A DNA stretch of 55,820 nucleotides, taken from NCBI GenBank assembly GCA_902606075.1, contig CACLEU010000004.1, forward strand, positions 1 to 55,820, given 5' to 3'. Positions within the stretch are counted from its first letter, which is position 1, and each line of letters starts with the position of its first letter. Below the pieces are notes generated by a model, which saw only the letters and a list, made by a program, of their open reading frames with translations, was not told the origin of the DNA and searched no databases. This stretch comes from an uncultured Pelagibacteraceae bacterium (lineage in GTDB: Bacteria; Pseudomonadota; Alphaproteobacteria; Pelagibacterales; Pelagibacteraceae). Shown here one piece after another: positions 11,675-21,936 of the stretch. The position numbers and the translations under genes were made by a program.

Positions 11675-12280
11675 ATGATGGGAAATATACTAAGTTCACT
11701 TTCAAGGACTGTTCACCTGTCCATTGCATTATCGATAGTTTTATTTTTGATTTTATTTTTTCAAAATGGTGGCTTCGATTTTGATACTTTGTTCTGGAGC
11801 TGGTTATTCAGATACATTCATGTTTTAGTGGGAATCATGTGGATAGGATTATTATGGTACTTTAACTTTGTTCAAATACCTAATATGGCTAAAATACCAG
11901 ATGAACATAAACCCGCTATCAGTAAAGTAATTGCTCCTGCAGCACTATTTTGGTTTAGATGGGCTGCTCTTGCAACAATAATTTCAGGATTAATACTTGG
12001 ATACCTAAATGGTTATATACATGATGCTATGACGCTCGGGATAATGTCAGGTGGTGGCAAAAGTACAGCAATAGGTATCGGTATGTGGCTAGGTATAATA
12101 ATGGCCATTAATGTTTGGTTTGTTATTTGGCCTAATCAAAAAAAAGCGCTAGGTATTGTCGAAGTGAACGCGGAGATAAAAGCAAAATCTGCTAGAGTAG
12201 CGATGTTATTTTCAAGAACTAATACACTGCTATCATTCCCTATGCTTTTGAGTATGGTGGTGGCACAAAACCTTTATTAG
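11675..12280 (+). CDS. PuuD-like (urate hydroxylase family) membrane protein, membrane domain only
   Basis: YIHVLVGIMWIGLLWYFNFVQIPNM, WFRWAAL, FVIWPNQKKALG; no CxxCH cytochrome c motif. Confidence 0.7.
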   Translation: MMGNILSSLSRTVHLSIALSIVLFLILFFQNGGFDFDTLFWSWLFRYIHVLVGIMWIGLLWYFNFVQIPNMAKIPDEHKPAISKVIAPAALFWFRWAALATIISGLILGYLNGYIHDAMTLGIMSGGGKSTAIGIGMWLGIIMAINVWFVIWPNQKKALGIVEVNAEIKAKSARVAMLFSRTNTLLSFPMLLSMVVAQNLY

Positions 12281-13170
12281 TCTTCCTCTTTGACTAATGT
12301 TTTTTGAGATACTTTGTAATATACGAGAACTGGATTTGCTATAAATATAGATGAGTAAGTTCCTAGAATAACGCCCAAAATCATTGCAAGAGAAAAACCT
12401 TTAAGAATTTCGCCTCCAAAAAAGAAAATTGACAGAAGAGCTAAGAGAGTAGTGACAGATGTAATTAAAGTTCTAGACAAAGTTTCATTAATTGAAATAT
12501 TAGTAAGATCGAAAATTTTAATATCTGCATATTTTTTTAAATTTTCACGAACTCTATCAAAAATTACAACAGTATCATTCATAGAATAACCAACAATTGT
12601 TAGTACTGCAGCAACAATTGATAAGTTTATTTCTAAACTTAACGCAGAAAATATACCAAGTGTAATTATTACATCGTGAAATATGGCTATTATAGCTCCA
12701 ATACTAAATTGCCATTCAAATCTAAACCAAATATAAATTAACATAGCTGCCAATGCTATAGCAATTGCAGTTATTCCATCCTGTAATAACTCAGCGCTTA
12801 CTTTAGGTCCCACATTTTCAACACGTCTAAAATTATAATCTTGAAGATGTTTGTCTAAATTAATCTTTAAATTTTTGATAAAATCTGGTTTATTTAAATC
12901 TGATCTTTCAAATTTAATTACATAATCATTATCTTTTCCAAATTTTTTTACTGAGAGATCGTTTAGGTTAAGTTTACTAAATGCTTTCCTAATATCTTCA
13001 GTTTGGTAATTAACATTATCAGTTCTTAATTCAATTAATGTTCCACCTTTAAAATCTACACCGTAGTTTAGCCCCTTAAATACAAGAAAAATAATAGATA
13101 TTAAGAATAATATTGAAGATATTATGTTTGATAAATTGTAAAATTTGTTAAAAAAATATTTTTCGTTCAT
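12277..13170 (-). CDS. secF: Protein translocase subunit SecF
   Basis: GVDFKGGTLIELR, GYSMNDTVVIFDRVRENL. Confidence 0.96.
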   Translation of the reverse strand: MNEKYFFNKFYNLSNIISSILFLISIIFLVFKGLNYGVDFKGGTLIELRTDNVNYQTEDIRKAFSKLNLNDLSVKKFGKDNDYVIKFERSDLNKPDFIKNLKINLDKHLQDYNFRRVENVGPKVSAELLQDGITAIAIALAAMLIYIWFRFEWQFSIGAIIAIFHDVIITLGIFSALSLEINLSIVAAVLTIVGYSMNDTVVIFDRVRENLKKYADIKIFDLTNISINETLSRTLITSVTTLLALLSIFFFGGEILKGFSLAMILGVILGTYSSIFIANPVLVYYKVSQKTLVKEED

Positions 13171-14720
13171 CTTATTTTTACTTCATTATTTTTATTTTTT
13201 ATCACATAAAGAGATGTTAGTAATCGTGCAATATAATATACAGAGAATAGAGTTGTTATTATGCCAATTGATAAAGTAACTGAAAACCCCTTTACAGGAC
13301 CAGAGCCAAACATAAATAAGATTAAAGCGGCAATGATTGTCGTTATATTAGCATCTAATATAGCTGTTCTAGAAAGTGTATAGCCATTATCAAATGCAAT
13401 TACTTTATTCTTCTCTTTTTTAAGTTCCTCATTAATTCTCTCAAATATTAGTACGTTGGCGTCTACAGCCATACCTACAGTTAAAATTATACCGGCAATA
13501 CCTGGAAGTGTTAAGGTAGCCTCAAAAATTGTAAGGAAACCTAATAACATGAACAAATTTATAATTAATGCAAAATTTGAAATTAAACCAAATAACTTAT
13601 ATTTATAAATCATATATAAAATCACCAAAACAAATCCAATTATCAAAGATAAAATTCCTGCTTTAATAGAATCCTCACCTAAATCTGGTCCTACTGTTCT
13701 TTCTTCAATTATTTCTAGTGGCGCTGGTAAAGCTCCAGATCTGAGTAATAATGCAAGATCTGTTGCTGATTGGAATGTAAATCCTCCTGAAATTTGTCCA
13801 GAACCACCGGCTATTACATCTCTAATTACCGGTGCACTTATTATTTGATTATCTAGAACTATAGCTAACTGTTTGCCAATTCCATTTTTTGTTGCTCTTC
13901 CGAATTTTCTTGCCCCTAATCTATCCAAAGTAAAACTGACAACTGTTTCATTATTAACACTGTCCATTTGAGGTTTTGCATCTATTAAATTATCACCACT
14001 TACAATTATTCTCTTGCTCACAATTAATTCTTCTCCTGTGTCTAAGTCTTTTAATTTTTCTGACCCAAAAGATACATCATTGCTTTGAGTTACAAATCTA
14101 AATGTCAAATTAGCAGTCTTTCCTAATAATGATTTAATTCTATCTGGATTATCTAAACCAGGTAATTCAACAGAAATTCTATTAGAACCGCTTTTAGTTA
14201 TACTGGGTTCATTTGTTCCAACTTCATCAACTCTTTTTCTTACTATTTCTATAGCTTGATCTAATAATGATTGCTCAATTTCAATAACTCCATATTTAGT
14301 GAGGGTTAATTCAAAAATACCATTAATTATTTCGACATTATACTGATTAGATTTATAGACTTGAAAATATGGATTTAATTCCATGTCATTTTCAAATAAA
14401 TCTAAAATTTTCTCCTGGTTTTTTTTATCAGATTTAAAAAAGATTTTTTCCTTGCCTAGCTTATAATCAAAAGTTTTAATTTCTTTTTTTTTAAAATAAT
14501 TTCGAACTTGTGAAAGTTTAGTTTGTAGCGTTTGGTTAATTACAGGACCTTTATCAACTTCTAAGAGTAAATAAGAGCCTCCTTGTAAATCAAGTCCTAA
14601 ATTAACTTTTTTTTTAAAAAAAAAATCTTCGTTATTCGTAAAATTTGAAAAACTAAAAAAAATCAATAAAGAGCAAAAAATTACTATTGAAATTATTTTT
14701 AATTTCGAAAAATATAACAC
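13167..14720 (-). CDS. secD: Protein translocase subunit SecD
   Basis: LGLDLQGGSYLLLEVD, TVGPDLGEDSI, GMAVDANVLIFERINEEL. Confidence 0.97.
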   Translation of the reverse strand: MLYFSKLKIISIVIFCSLLIFFSFSNFTNNEDFFFKKKVNLGLDLQGGSYLLLEVDKGPVINQTLQTKLSQVRNYFKKKEIKTFDYKLGKEKIFFKSDKKNQEKILDLFENDMELNPYFQVYKSNQYNVEIINGIFELTLTKYGVIEIEQSLLDQAIEIVRKRVDEVGTNEPSITKSGSNRISVELPGLDNPDRIKSLLGKTANLTFRFVTQSNDVSFGSEKLKDLDTGEELIVSKRIIVSGDNLIDAKPQMDSVNNETVVSFTLDRLGARKFGRATKNGIGKQLAIVLDNQIISAPVIRDVIAGGSGQISGGFTFQSATDLALLLRSGALPAPLEIIEERTVGPDLGEDSIKAGILSLIIGFVLVILYMIYKYKLFGLISNFALIINLFMLLGFLTIFEATLTLPGIAGIILTVGMAVDANVLIFERINEELKKEKNKVIAFDNGYTLSRTAILDANITTIIAALILFMFGSGPVKGFSVTLSIGIITTLFSVYYIARLLTSLYVIKNKNNEVKIR

Positions 14721-14729
14721 TTATACTGA

Positions 14730-15017
14730 CTATTTTTTTGGTTCTGTTCCACTTATTAGGGCTTGTACACCTGTTGATTTTATAACCTCAACTTTTACGT
14801 TATCTGCGATTAATATTTCTGCCCTATCATTCTCGATAATTCTTTCTACAGTACCAACTATGCCACCTGAAGTTATTACTTTATCACCTCGTTTTAATCC
14901 CTCCACCATTACTTTGTGCTCTTTAACTTTTTTTTGTTGTGGTCTAATTAAAAAGAAATAAAAAATGACAAAGATTAATATTAGAGGTATTAATTGTGCT
15001 ATTCCTGCTTCAGACAT
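14730..15017 (-). CDS. yajC: Preprotein translocase subunit YajC
   Basis: FYFFLIRPQQKKVKEH and GDKVITSGGIVGTV, adjacent to secDF. Confidence 0.95.
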   Translation of the reverse strand: MSEAGIAQLIPLILIFVIFYFFLIRPQQKKVKEHKVMVEGLKRGDKVITSGGIVGTVERIIENDRAEILIADNVKVEVIKSTGVQALISGTEPKK

Positions 15018-15067
15018 AAATAATTTTAGGATTAATTTATTATACTATTAATATTATTTAAACAACT

Positions 15068-16327
15068 CTATTTCTTCGAAATAACTTCTAAATTGTTCAT
15101 ATATGGTCTTAGAATATCAGGAATTATAATAGATCCATCTTCTTGCTGATAATTTTCCAAAATTGCAATTAATGTACGACCAACTGCTAATCCGCTGCCA
15201 TTTAAAGTACCTAAAAATTCTTTTTCATTATTAGATTTTTTAAACCTCGCTTTCATTCTTCTAGCCTGAAAAGTTCCACATGTAGAACAGCTGGAGATTT
15301 CTCTATAAATATTTTCTGATGGTAACCATACTTCGATATCGTAGGTTTTTTGAGCACTAAAGCCCATGTCTCCTGTACAAAGTGTTATTACTCTATAAGG
15401 TAATTTAAGTTTATCTAATATTTTACAGGCTGAACTAGTCATTCTCTCAAGCTCATCTGTACAATTTACTGGGTCAACAATACTAACTAGCTCAACTTTA
15501 TAAAATTGATGCTGTCTTATCATGCCTTTGGTGTCCTTACCGTAACTGCCAGCCTCTTTTCTAAAACATGGAGTTGATGCAACAAACCTTAAAGGTAAAT
15601 CAGAATGATTTAATATAGTATCATTAACCATGTTGGTTAATATTACTTCAGCTGTTGGTATAAGAAATTTTCTTCCAGACTTATTATCAAGTTTAATTTC
15701 AAATTGATCATCTTCAAATTTTGGCATTTGTCCTGTTCCAAACATACTGTTTTCACTTGCAAATAATGGTGGGGAAATTTCTTTATAACCATTTTCATTT
15801 GTGTGTGTATCAATCATAAAATTTGATATCGCTCTTTCTAATTGAGCTAATTTATCTTTAACAAATACAAATCTTGATCCAGTTGTTTTCGTTGCTAGTT
15901 CGAAATCAAGCATATTCAAATTTTCACCTAATTCGTAATGAGATTTAGGTTTAAATTTAAAATTAGGAATGTTGCCACTTTTTTTAATTTCTTTATTAGA
16001 TTTTTCATCTTTTCCAACAGGTACATCCTCAAGAGCTATATTGGGAATTTGAGATAATATTTGATTTAGATTTTTGCTTTCATTTACTTGATCTTCACTA
16101 ATTTTATCTATTTTTTTAGATAGATCTTTAGATTTTGCAAATAAACTTTTGTCATTTTGTTTTGAAAGAGTTTTTTTTTCTGACTCAAGTTTTTCTTTTT
16201 CTTGTATCAAAGACCTGTTTTTAGTGTCTAATTCTAAAATTTTATCAAGGTTAACTTCTGTATTTCTATTATTTACTTGTTTTTTAAATTCAGAAAAATT
16301 ATTTCTAATATATTTAATGTCATGCAT
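15068..16327 (-). CDS. serS: Seryl-tRNA synthetase
   Basis: Class II motifs FRKEAGSYGKDTKGMIRQHQF and EISSCSTCGTFQARRM. Confidence 0.97.
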   Translation of the reverse strand: MHDIKYIRNNFSEFKKQVNNRNTEVNLDKILELDTKNRSLIQEKEKLESEKKTLSKQNDKSLFAKSKDLSKKIDKISEDQVNESKNLNQILSQIPNIALEDVPVGKDEKSNKEIKKSGNIPNFKFKPKSHYELGENLNMLDFELATKTTGSRFVFVKDKLAQLERAISNFMIDTHTNENGYKEISPPLFASENSMFGTGQMPKFEDDQFEIKLDNKSGRKFLIPTAEVILTNMVNDTILNHSDLPLRFVASTPCFRKEAGSYGKDTKGMIRQHQFYKVELVSIVDPVNCTDELERMTSSACKILDKLKLPYRVITLCTGDMGFSAQKTYDIEVWLPSENIYREISSCSTCGTFQARRMKARFKKSNNEKEFLGTLNGSGLAVGRTLIAILENYQQEDGSIIIPDILRPYMNNLEVISKK

Positions 16328-17084
16328 CTTTTTTTTCTGCTTTTTTTTCTATAATTTTTACAGATATTATTGATAATTCATACAATAATAACAATGGAAC
16401 CGCTAATCCAATTTGAGTAACGGGATCTGGCGGAGTGAGTACAGCAGCAACGGCAAAAATAATAATCACAACATATTTACGTCTCTCTTTTAGAAAAACC
16501 GAATCAATAAATCCAATTCTTGCTAGTAATGATAGAATGATTGGTAACTGAAAACTTATACCAAACGCAAATATTAGTTTCATAACTAATGATAAATATT
16601 CATTAACTTTAGCTTCGAGCTGTATCGGCAAAGCTGTTGTCAAACCAGTGCTTTCAAAAGAAAGAAAAAATTTAATAGCAAGTGGCATAATTAAATAGTA
16701 AACAAGCATTCCACCTAATAAAAAAAGAATTGGCGTAAGAACTAAGTAAGGCATTAAAGCAGATTTTTCATGTTCATATAAACCAGGTGCAACAAATTTC
16801 CATATTTGGATTAAGATATACGGACAAGTTAGGAAGAATGCTGCAAAAAAGGCAACCTTGATATAAGTTAAAAAAGTTTCTTGTAATGCTGTAAATATTA
16901 ATCTTCTTTCTATCTCACTATCTTTGACTGCTTCTGCATAAGGTGAGACTAAAAAACCATAAATTTCTTCAGAAAATATGTAGCATATGAGAAATAAAAT
17001 AGTTAAAAAAATAAAGGAGTGAATTAATCTTTTTCTTAATTCAGTTAAATGACTTATAAATCCCTCTTCTTTATTTGCCTTCAT
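16320..17084 (-). CDS. tatC: Sec-independent protein translocase TatC
   Basis: FISHLTELRKRLI, six TM segments, AAVLTPPDPVTQ. Confidence 0.96.
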   Translation of the reverse strand: MKANKEEGFISHLTELRKRLIHSFIFLTILFLICYIFSEEIYGFLVSPYAEAVKDSEIERRLIFTALQETFLTYIKVAFFAAFFLTCPYILIQIWKFVAPGLYEHEKSALMPYLVLTPILFLLGGMLVYYLIMPLAIKFFLSFESTGLTTALPIQLEAKVNEYLSLVMKLIFAFGISFQLPIILSLLARIGFIDSVFLKERRKYVVIIIFAVAAVLTPPDPVTQIGLAVPLLLLYELSIISVKIIEKKAEKKDA

Positions 17085-17325
17085 TTTTATCTATTTTTTT
17101 TCCTTCATTTTCACTTGGGTTATTGATATCAAAAGTTTGATTATTAATTTCAATACTATTTTCTTCTAAATTTGACATTTCATTTTGTAAGTTATTTACA
17201 TATCTTTTGACTGAACCAAACCAAGTTCCAATTTTTTTCAGTACGATAGGAAAGTCTTTAGGACCAATTATTACAATTGAAAGACCGATTATTATAATAA
17301 GTTCTAACCAGCCAATTTGTGGCAT
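17071..17325 (-). CDS. tatB: Twin-arginine translocase subunit TatB (short)
   Basis: MPQIGWLELIIIIGLSIVIIGPKDFPIVLKKIG; between tatA and tatC. Confidence 0.85.
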   Translation of the reverse strand: MPQIGWLELIIIIGLSIVIIGPKDFPIVLKKIGTWFGSVKRYVNNLQNEMSNLEENSIEINNQTFDINNPSENEGKKIDKNEGK

Positions 17326-17327
17326 TT

Positions 17328-17540
17328 TTATTCTTTATTTGAAGAATCTTGATTGTTGTTATCTTCAGTATTTTCTGAAATATTTTTTGGCTTTTCATCT
17401 GTAGGGTCAGTAGCCATGCCTTTTTTAAAACTTTTAATGCCTTTTGCAACATCGCCCATCAAGCTAGAGATTTTTCCCCTCCCGAATAGAAGAACTACTA
17501 AAACAACTACAATTGCTACTTGCCAAAAACTTATACCCAT
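17328..17540 (-). CDS. tatA: Twin-arginine translocase subunit TatA
   Basis: [42 protein letters not shown]. Confidence 0.95.
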   Translation of the reverse strand: MGISFWQVAIVVVLVVLLFGRGKISSLMGDVAKGIKSFKKGMATDPTDEKPKNISENTEDNNNQDSSNKE

Positions 17541-17583
17541 AAAATATATATAACCTCTTTATTACTTATTTTAAAGTAGAATT

Positions 17584-18279
17584 TTAGTCTTTAGTGTCAT
17601 CATTTAAGGTGCTATTGAGCATTTCGTCAATATTAGAATAAATATTTTCTTTTTTCTCATCTTGTTTCTCTTTATAAAATTTTCCAGTTCCAAATATAGA
17701 TGAGTCAATAGTTGAGCTGTCAATTAATCCAGCTGATCCTAACTCATCAACAGTTGGTAAATCAGACAATTTTTGCAAATTAAAATGGCTCAAAAAATCC
17801 TCTGTAGTTCCATACTGTATTGGTTTGCCTGGAATTTCTTTTCTACCCATTGGTTTTACCCAATTAAGCTCCATTAGAATATCTAGAGTATTTGTACCAA
17901 AGGCAACACCTCTTATTTCCTCTATTTCAGCTCTTGTAACCGGTTGGTGATAGACAATAATTGATAGTGTTTCAATAGCGGCCTTTGAAAGTTTTTTCTC
18001 AACTGTTTTTTGTTTGGACATTAGAGATGAGAGATTTGACGCAGTTCTAAATGACCATTTGCTTGAGATGCAAACTAAATTAATACCTCTATTTTTATAA
18101 ATATCCTCTAATTTTTTTAAAATTTTCTTTACATCTACTTTTTTTGAAATTCTATCTTCTATAGTTTCTATTTCTAATGGTTCTGCGGCAGCAAATAAAA
18201 TTGCTTCAACTTCCCTCTCACCAGTTGATAATTGGCTGGGAAATGAAATTACGTTATTTTTTTTCTTCTCGTTCTTCAT
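17584..18279 (-). CDS. scpB: Segregation and condensation protein B
   Basis: AAAEPLE, ALSIIVYHQPVTRAEIEEIRGV. Confidence 0.93.
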   Translation of the reverse strand: MKNEKKKNNVISFPSQLSTGEREVEAILFAAAEPLEIETIEDRISKKVDVKKILKKLEDIYKNRGINLVCISSKWSFRTASNLSSLMSKQKTVEKKLSKAAIETLSIIVYHQPVTRAEIEEIRGVAFGTNTLDILMELNWVKPMGRKEIPGKPIQYGTTEDFLSHFNLQKLSDLPTVDELGSAGLIDSSTIDSSIFGTGKFYKEKQDEKKENIYSNIDEMLNSTLNDDTKD

Positions 18280-19013
18280 TTTTGTTTAATATAAATCTCA
18301 TCAAATAATTTGTCTTGTTTTAAAACGACAGTCCCTTCTTTTACTAATTCTAATGAACCAGCAAAAACACTAGCACGGCCAGTTTTTTTAAAATTTGATT
18401 TTTTATAAGCTTTTGGAATAATGTCTTCAAGGTTTTTCCAATCTTCCAGCTTTTTTATAATACTTTTAATTAACTTTATACCCTCTTCTGTTGTGCAAAC
18501 AGGTAGTTTTGGAATGTTCATTCTTTGAAAATCCTTTTGCATAACTATTGTAGAATAAGTTTTTAAAAGTTCGTATAGAGATAATGAATATTTAGAACTA
18601 TAAATAGAACGAATTCTACCTTTAATACCTCTTACAAAAATATCTTTTCCTAATCTTTTTCTCTTAAGCATTTGATCAGAAAGCAATCTTATTAATTCTA
18701 ATTTTTTTAATTGTAATTTTAATCTTTCAGCAACTTCATGAACTTTAAACTCTTCTTCATCTGTTATAGGAAGTAATAATTTTGATTTTAAATACGCAAG
18801 CCAAGTTGCCATAACTAAATATTCTGATGCAATATCTAAATTAATATCTTTGACCTTGTTAATATATTCTAAAAATTGATCAGCTAATAAGGTTATTGAT
18901 ATATTTTCTAAATTAACTTTTTGTGATTTTGCCAAATCTAAAAGTAAATCTAAAGGACCATTAAATTGATCTAAAGTTACCTGAAAACTATCAGTTGAAT
19001 TTTGATTCTCCAT
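18276..19013 (-). CDS. scpA: Segregation and condensation protein A
   Basis: FNGPLDLLLDLAKSQKVNLENISI; adjacent scpB. Confidence 0.94.
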   Translation of the reverse strand: MENQNSTDSFQVTLDQFNGPLDLLLDLAKSQKVNLENISITLLADQFLEYINKVKDINLDIASEYLVMATWLAYLKSKLLLPITDEEEFKVHEVAERLKLQLKKLELIRLLSDQMLKRKRLGKDIFVRGIKGRIRSIYSSKYSLSLYELLKTYSTIVMQKDFQRMNIPKLPVCTTEEGIKLIKSIIKKLEDWKNLEDIIPKAYKKSNFKKTGRASVFAGSLELVKEGTVVLKQDKLFDEIYIKQK

Positions 19014-19965
19014 TGGACACTAGCTTATAATATTTATTTGTAATTTTTATTATAAATTTACTTAATTTTGGTGAATTTTCTGCAACTATATACATTTCTT
19101 TTAGATTAGCATTGCAATGTAAAACTAAATCACAACCTGCGGTAAATGCTTTAATAACATTAGTTTTAATACCATAGGGTAAAGCTTTCATTGATATATC
19201 ATCTGACATTATTAAATTTTTAAAATTTATTTTATTTCTTATTAATTTAATTATTTTTTTTGAATGAGTTACAGAATTTTGATTATCAATTTTTTTAAAA
19301 AGTAAATGACCAGTCATAGCAAAAAGAGAGTTTTTATTTTTAAACATCAAAAAATCGTTTTTTAGTAAATATTGATTGCTATTGTTTACAATTGGTAGTT
19401 TATAGTGTGAGTCAACTTTGCCTAAACCGTGACCTGGTATATGTTTAATTACAGTTGCTATATTATTCTTATGAAATTGATCGATAGTAAAATTACCAAA
19501 AATATCAACTATTTTTTTATTTTTTGAGAATGATCTGTCACCTATTACTCTAGAGGTTTTTTCTCGAGCTATATCCAGAACAGGCACAGTATTAATATTT
19601 ATACCTAAGTTGTTTAATAAATAGCTTATTTGATCAATATAAATTTTATAATAAAGAAGTGATTTTTTTTTATTTTTTTTATACATATCACCAAAAAATT
19701 TCGAAGAATATAATTTGGTATCTATTATTTTTTTAAGTCTATTAACTCTTCCGCCTTCTTCGTCAATAAGAATTGGATAGTTTTGATCTTTAAATATTTT
19801 TTTGATTGATTTAATGAGTTTTTTTGTTTGATCTAAACTCCTAATATTTCTTTCAAATAATATTATTCCCCATGGTTTATATTTTTTAAGAAATAAAATT
19901 TCCTTATTTGATAAATTCGTAGATTTTAAACCAGATATAAATGCCCTCTTTTGACTAATCTTCAT
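18991..19965 (-). CDS. nagZ: Beta-N-acetylhexosaminidase (GH3)
   Basis: LIDEEGGRVNRL, VIKHIPGHGLGKVDSH, LIMSDDISMKAL. Confidence 0.92.
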   Translation of the reverse strand: MKISQKRAFISGLKSTNLSNKEILFLKKYKPWGIILFERNIRSLDQTKKLIKSIKKIFKDQNYPILIDEEGGRVNRLKKIIDTKLYSSKFFGDMYKKNKKKSLLYYKIYIDQISYLLNNLGININTVPVLDIAREKTSRVIGDRSFSKNKKIVDIFGNFTIDQFHKNNIATVIKHIPGHGLGKVDSHYKLPIVNNSNQYLLKNDFLMFKNKNSLFAMTGHLLFKKIDNQNSVTHSKKIIKLIRNKINFKNLIMSDDISMKALPYGIKTNVIKAFTAGCDLVLHCNANLKEMYIVAENSPKLSKFIIKITNKYYKLVSNGESKFN

Positions 19966-20215
19966 TTTTGATCAGGTCCCAAAATGATAATTTTTTTTCC
20001 TTATTTTCTTTTTCGTCAATATATTCAATAATATTATCTGTATCACTATCCAACTTTATTAAACTATTTTTCTTTAAATCTAATTTAGAGTCTAGATTGT
20101 TAATAGATTTATAATATTTTTTTTCAAACTCATCAGATATGTAGTATTTAACAGTAAAAAATATAAATAAAAAAATTATACATATAAAAATAATATATTT
20201 AATTTCTTTAATCAT
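19955..20215 (-). CDS. Small single-TM protein of unknown function between argS and nagZ
   Basis: 86 aa, N-terminal TM, packed with 1-11 bp overlaps in the operon. Confidence 0.7.
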   Translation of the reverse strand: MIKEIKYIIFICIIFLFIFFTVKYYISDEFEKKYYKSINNLDSKLDLKKNSLIKLDSDTDNIIEYIDEKENKEKKLSFWDLIKNED

Positions 20216-21936
20216 TACATAGTTTCCGGTGTCTCTACATCTAATATTTTCATTCCAGTACCAATAGTTTTTAAAACACTGTTTAATAGAACAGATTTAT
20301 TTTTATTTAATTTTTTATTTTTATCTAAAAACCTCATAGACTCATTATCTTTTCCCATATTCCAATATGAATGAAATAAAGCAGACAGTTGATATAAATA
20401 GATAGGTATTCTGTGAGGCTCTAATTTTTGTGAGGATACCTCTACACATTTAGGCCATTCAGAAATTTTATTTATTATTTTTATTTCTTCATCATTAAAT
20501 TCATAATCTTTTTCTACTTCTGTTAAGTCATTTTCAATTTTTTCATTGGCATTTTTAAAAACAGAACATATCCTTGCGTAACAATATTGAACATAATACA
20601 GAGGGTTGTCTTTTGATTTCTCTTTAACTTTTTCAAAATCAAACTCTAATTGAACATCATTACTTCTGCTCAACATTATAAAACGAGTTGCATCCTTACC
20701 TACCTCGTTAACTAAATCATCCACAATTATATAATCACCTTTTCTTTTTGACATCTTGAAAGGTTTGCCATCTTTAATCAATTTTACAAGCTGAGTAACT
20801 TTACAAATTAGATTTTTCTTTTTATTAGAGAGTGCATCTACAACAGAATTAATTCTTTTAATATAACCTGCATGGTCTGCACCAAGAATATTTATGTATT
20901 CATCAAAATTTCTTTTTAATTTATTGTTGTGATAAGCAATATCACCCGCAAAATATGTCCAAGAATTATCACTTTTTGTTAAAGCTCTATCTTTATCATC
21001 ACCGTAATTAGTAGATTTAAATAGTAGTTGCTCTCTTTCAACCCATTTAGACTTATCTTCACCTTCAGGAGCTTCGATTTTACCTTTAAATACTAAATTG
21101 CTCTTTTTTAAATTATCTATAGCCTCATCAACCTCTTTTGAATTAATTATATTATTTTCACTTACAAAATTATCGTGAACAACACCTAAAGAAATTAGAT
21201 TTTTTTTTATTATCTCTAAAGAAGCAACTACACTCAATTTAGAAAGTTCATCTGAAATTTTTTCGTAATTTTCATAATTCTTAATGGAATTTTTACTAAT
21301 AATTTGTTCTGCTATTTCAATTATGTAATCTCCTGGATATAAATCTTCATTCTTAGGGTATTCTTCATTAAATAATTTTTCCTTAATTCTAAAGTATACT
21401 GATAAAGAAAAGTTTTTGATCTGATTACCATGATCATTAACGTAATATTCTTTCGTAACTTTATGATCGCAAAATTTTAAAAGATTACACAAAGCATCTC
21501 CATATATAGCACCACGACAATGGCCTACATGTAAAGGACCTGTTGGATTAGCAGAGACAAATTCAAGTAAATAATTTTTTTTATCATTTTTGAGATTTGC
21601 TCCATATCTTTGATCATTGAGCATATTTTTTAAAAAAGTATTCCAAAATTTCTTAACAAATTTTATATTAACAAAACCCGGTTTAACAAATTCAATATTT
21701 TCAATATCTTTATCATTTTTTAGATCTTCTAAATTAAGCTGTTTGTAAATCTCAGTAGGTGTTAATTTATTTAATGAGGAAAGAACCATGCAAACATTTG
21801 TTGATATATCAGCCTTAAATTTTGTAGGAGCTGTATCTACATTAATACCTGATAAATTTTGAGGGATTTTCAATTTTTCAGAATTATTAGAAACTATATC
21901 TTTAATTTTTTTTAGATAAATATCAAAAATATTCAT
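20215..21936 (-). CDS. argS: Arginyl-tRNA synthetase
   Basis: EFVSANPTGPLHVGHCRGAIYGDAL, KMSKRKGDYI. Confidence 0.97.
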   Translation of the reverse strand: MNIFDIYLKKIKDIVSNNSEKLKIPQNLSGINVDTAPTKFKADISTNVCMVLSSLNKLTPTEIYKQLNLEDLKNDKDIENIEFVKPGFVNIKFVKKFWNTFLKNMLNDQRYGANLKNDKKNYLLEFVSANPTGPLHVGHCRGAIYGDALCNLLKFCDHKVTKEYYVNDHGNQIKNFSLSVYFRIKEKLFNEEYPKNEDLYPGDYIIEIAEQIISKNSIKNYENYEKISDELSKLSVVASLEIIKKNLISLGVVHDNFVSENNIINSKEVDEAIDNLKKSNLVFKGKIEAPEGEDKSKWVEREQLLFKSTNYGDDKDRALTKSDNSWTYFAGDIAYHNNKLKRNFDEYINILGADHAGYIKRINSVVDALSNKKKNLICKVTQLVKLIKDGKPFKMSKRKGDYIIVDDLVNEVGKDATRFIMLSRSNDVQLEFDFEKVKEKSKDNPLYYVQYCYARICSVFKNANEKIENDLTEVEKDYEFNDEEIKIINKISEWPKCVEVSSQKLEPHRIPIYLYQLSALFHSYWNMGKDNESMRFLDKNKKLNKNKSVLLNSVLKTIGTGMKILDVETPETM

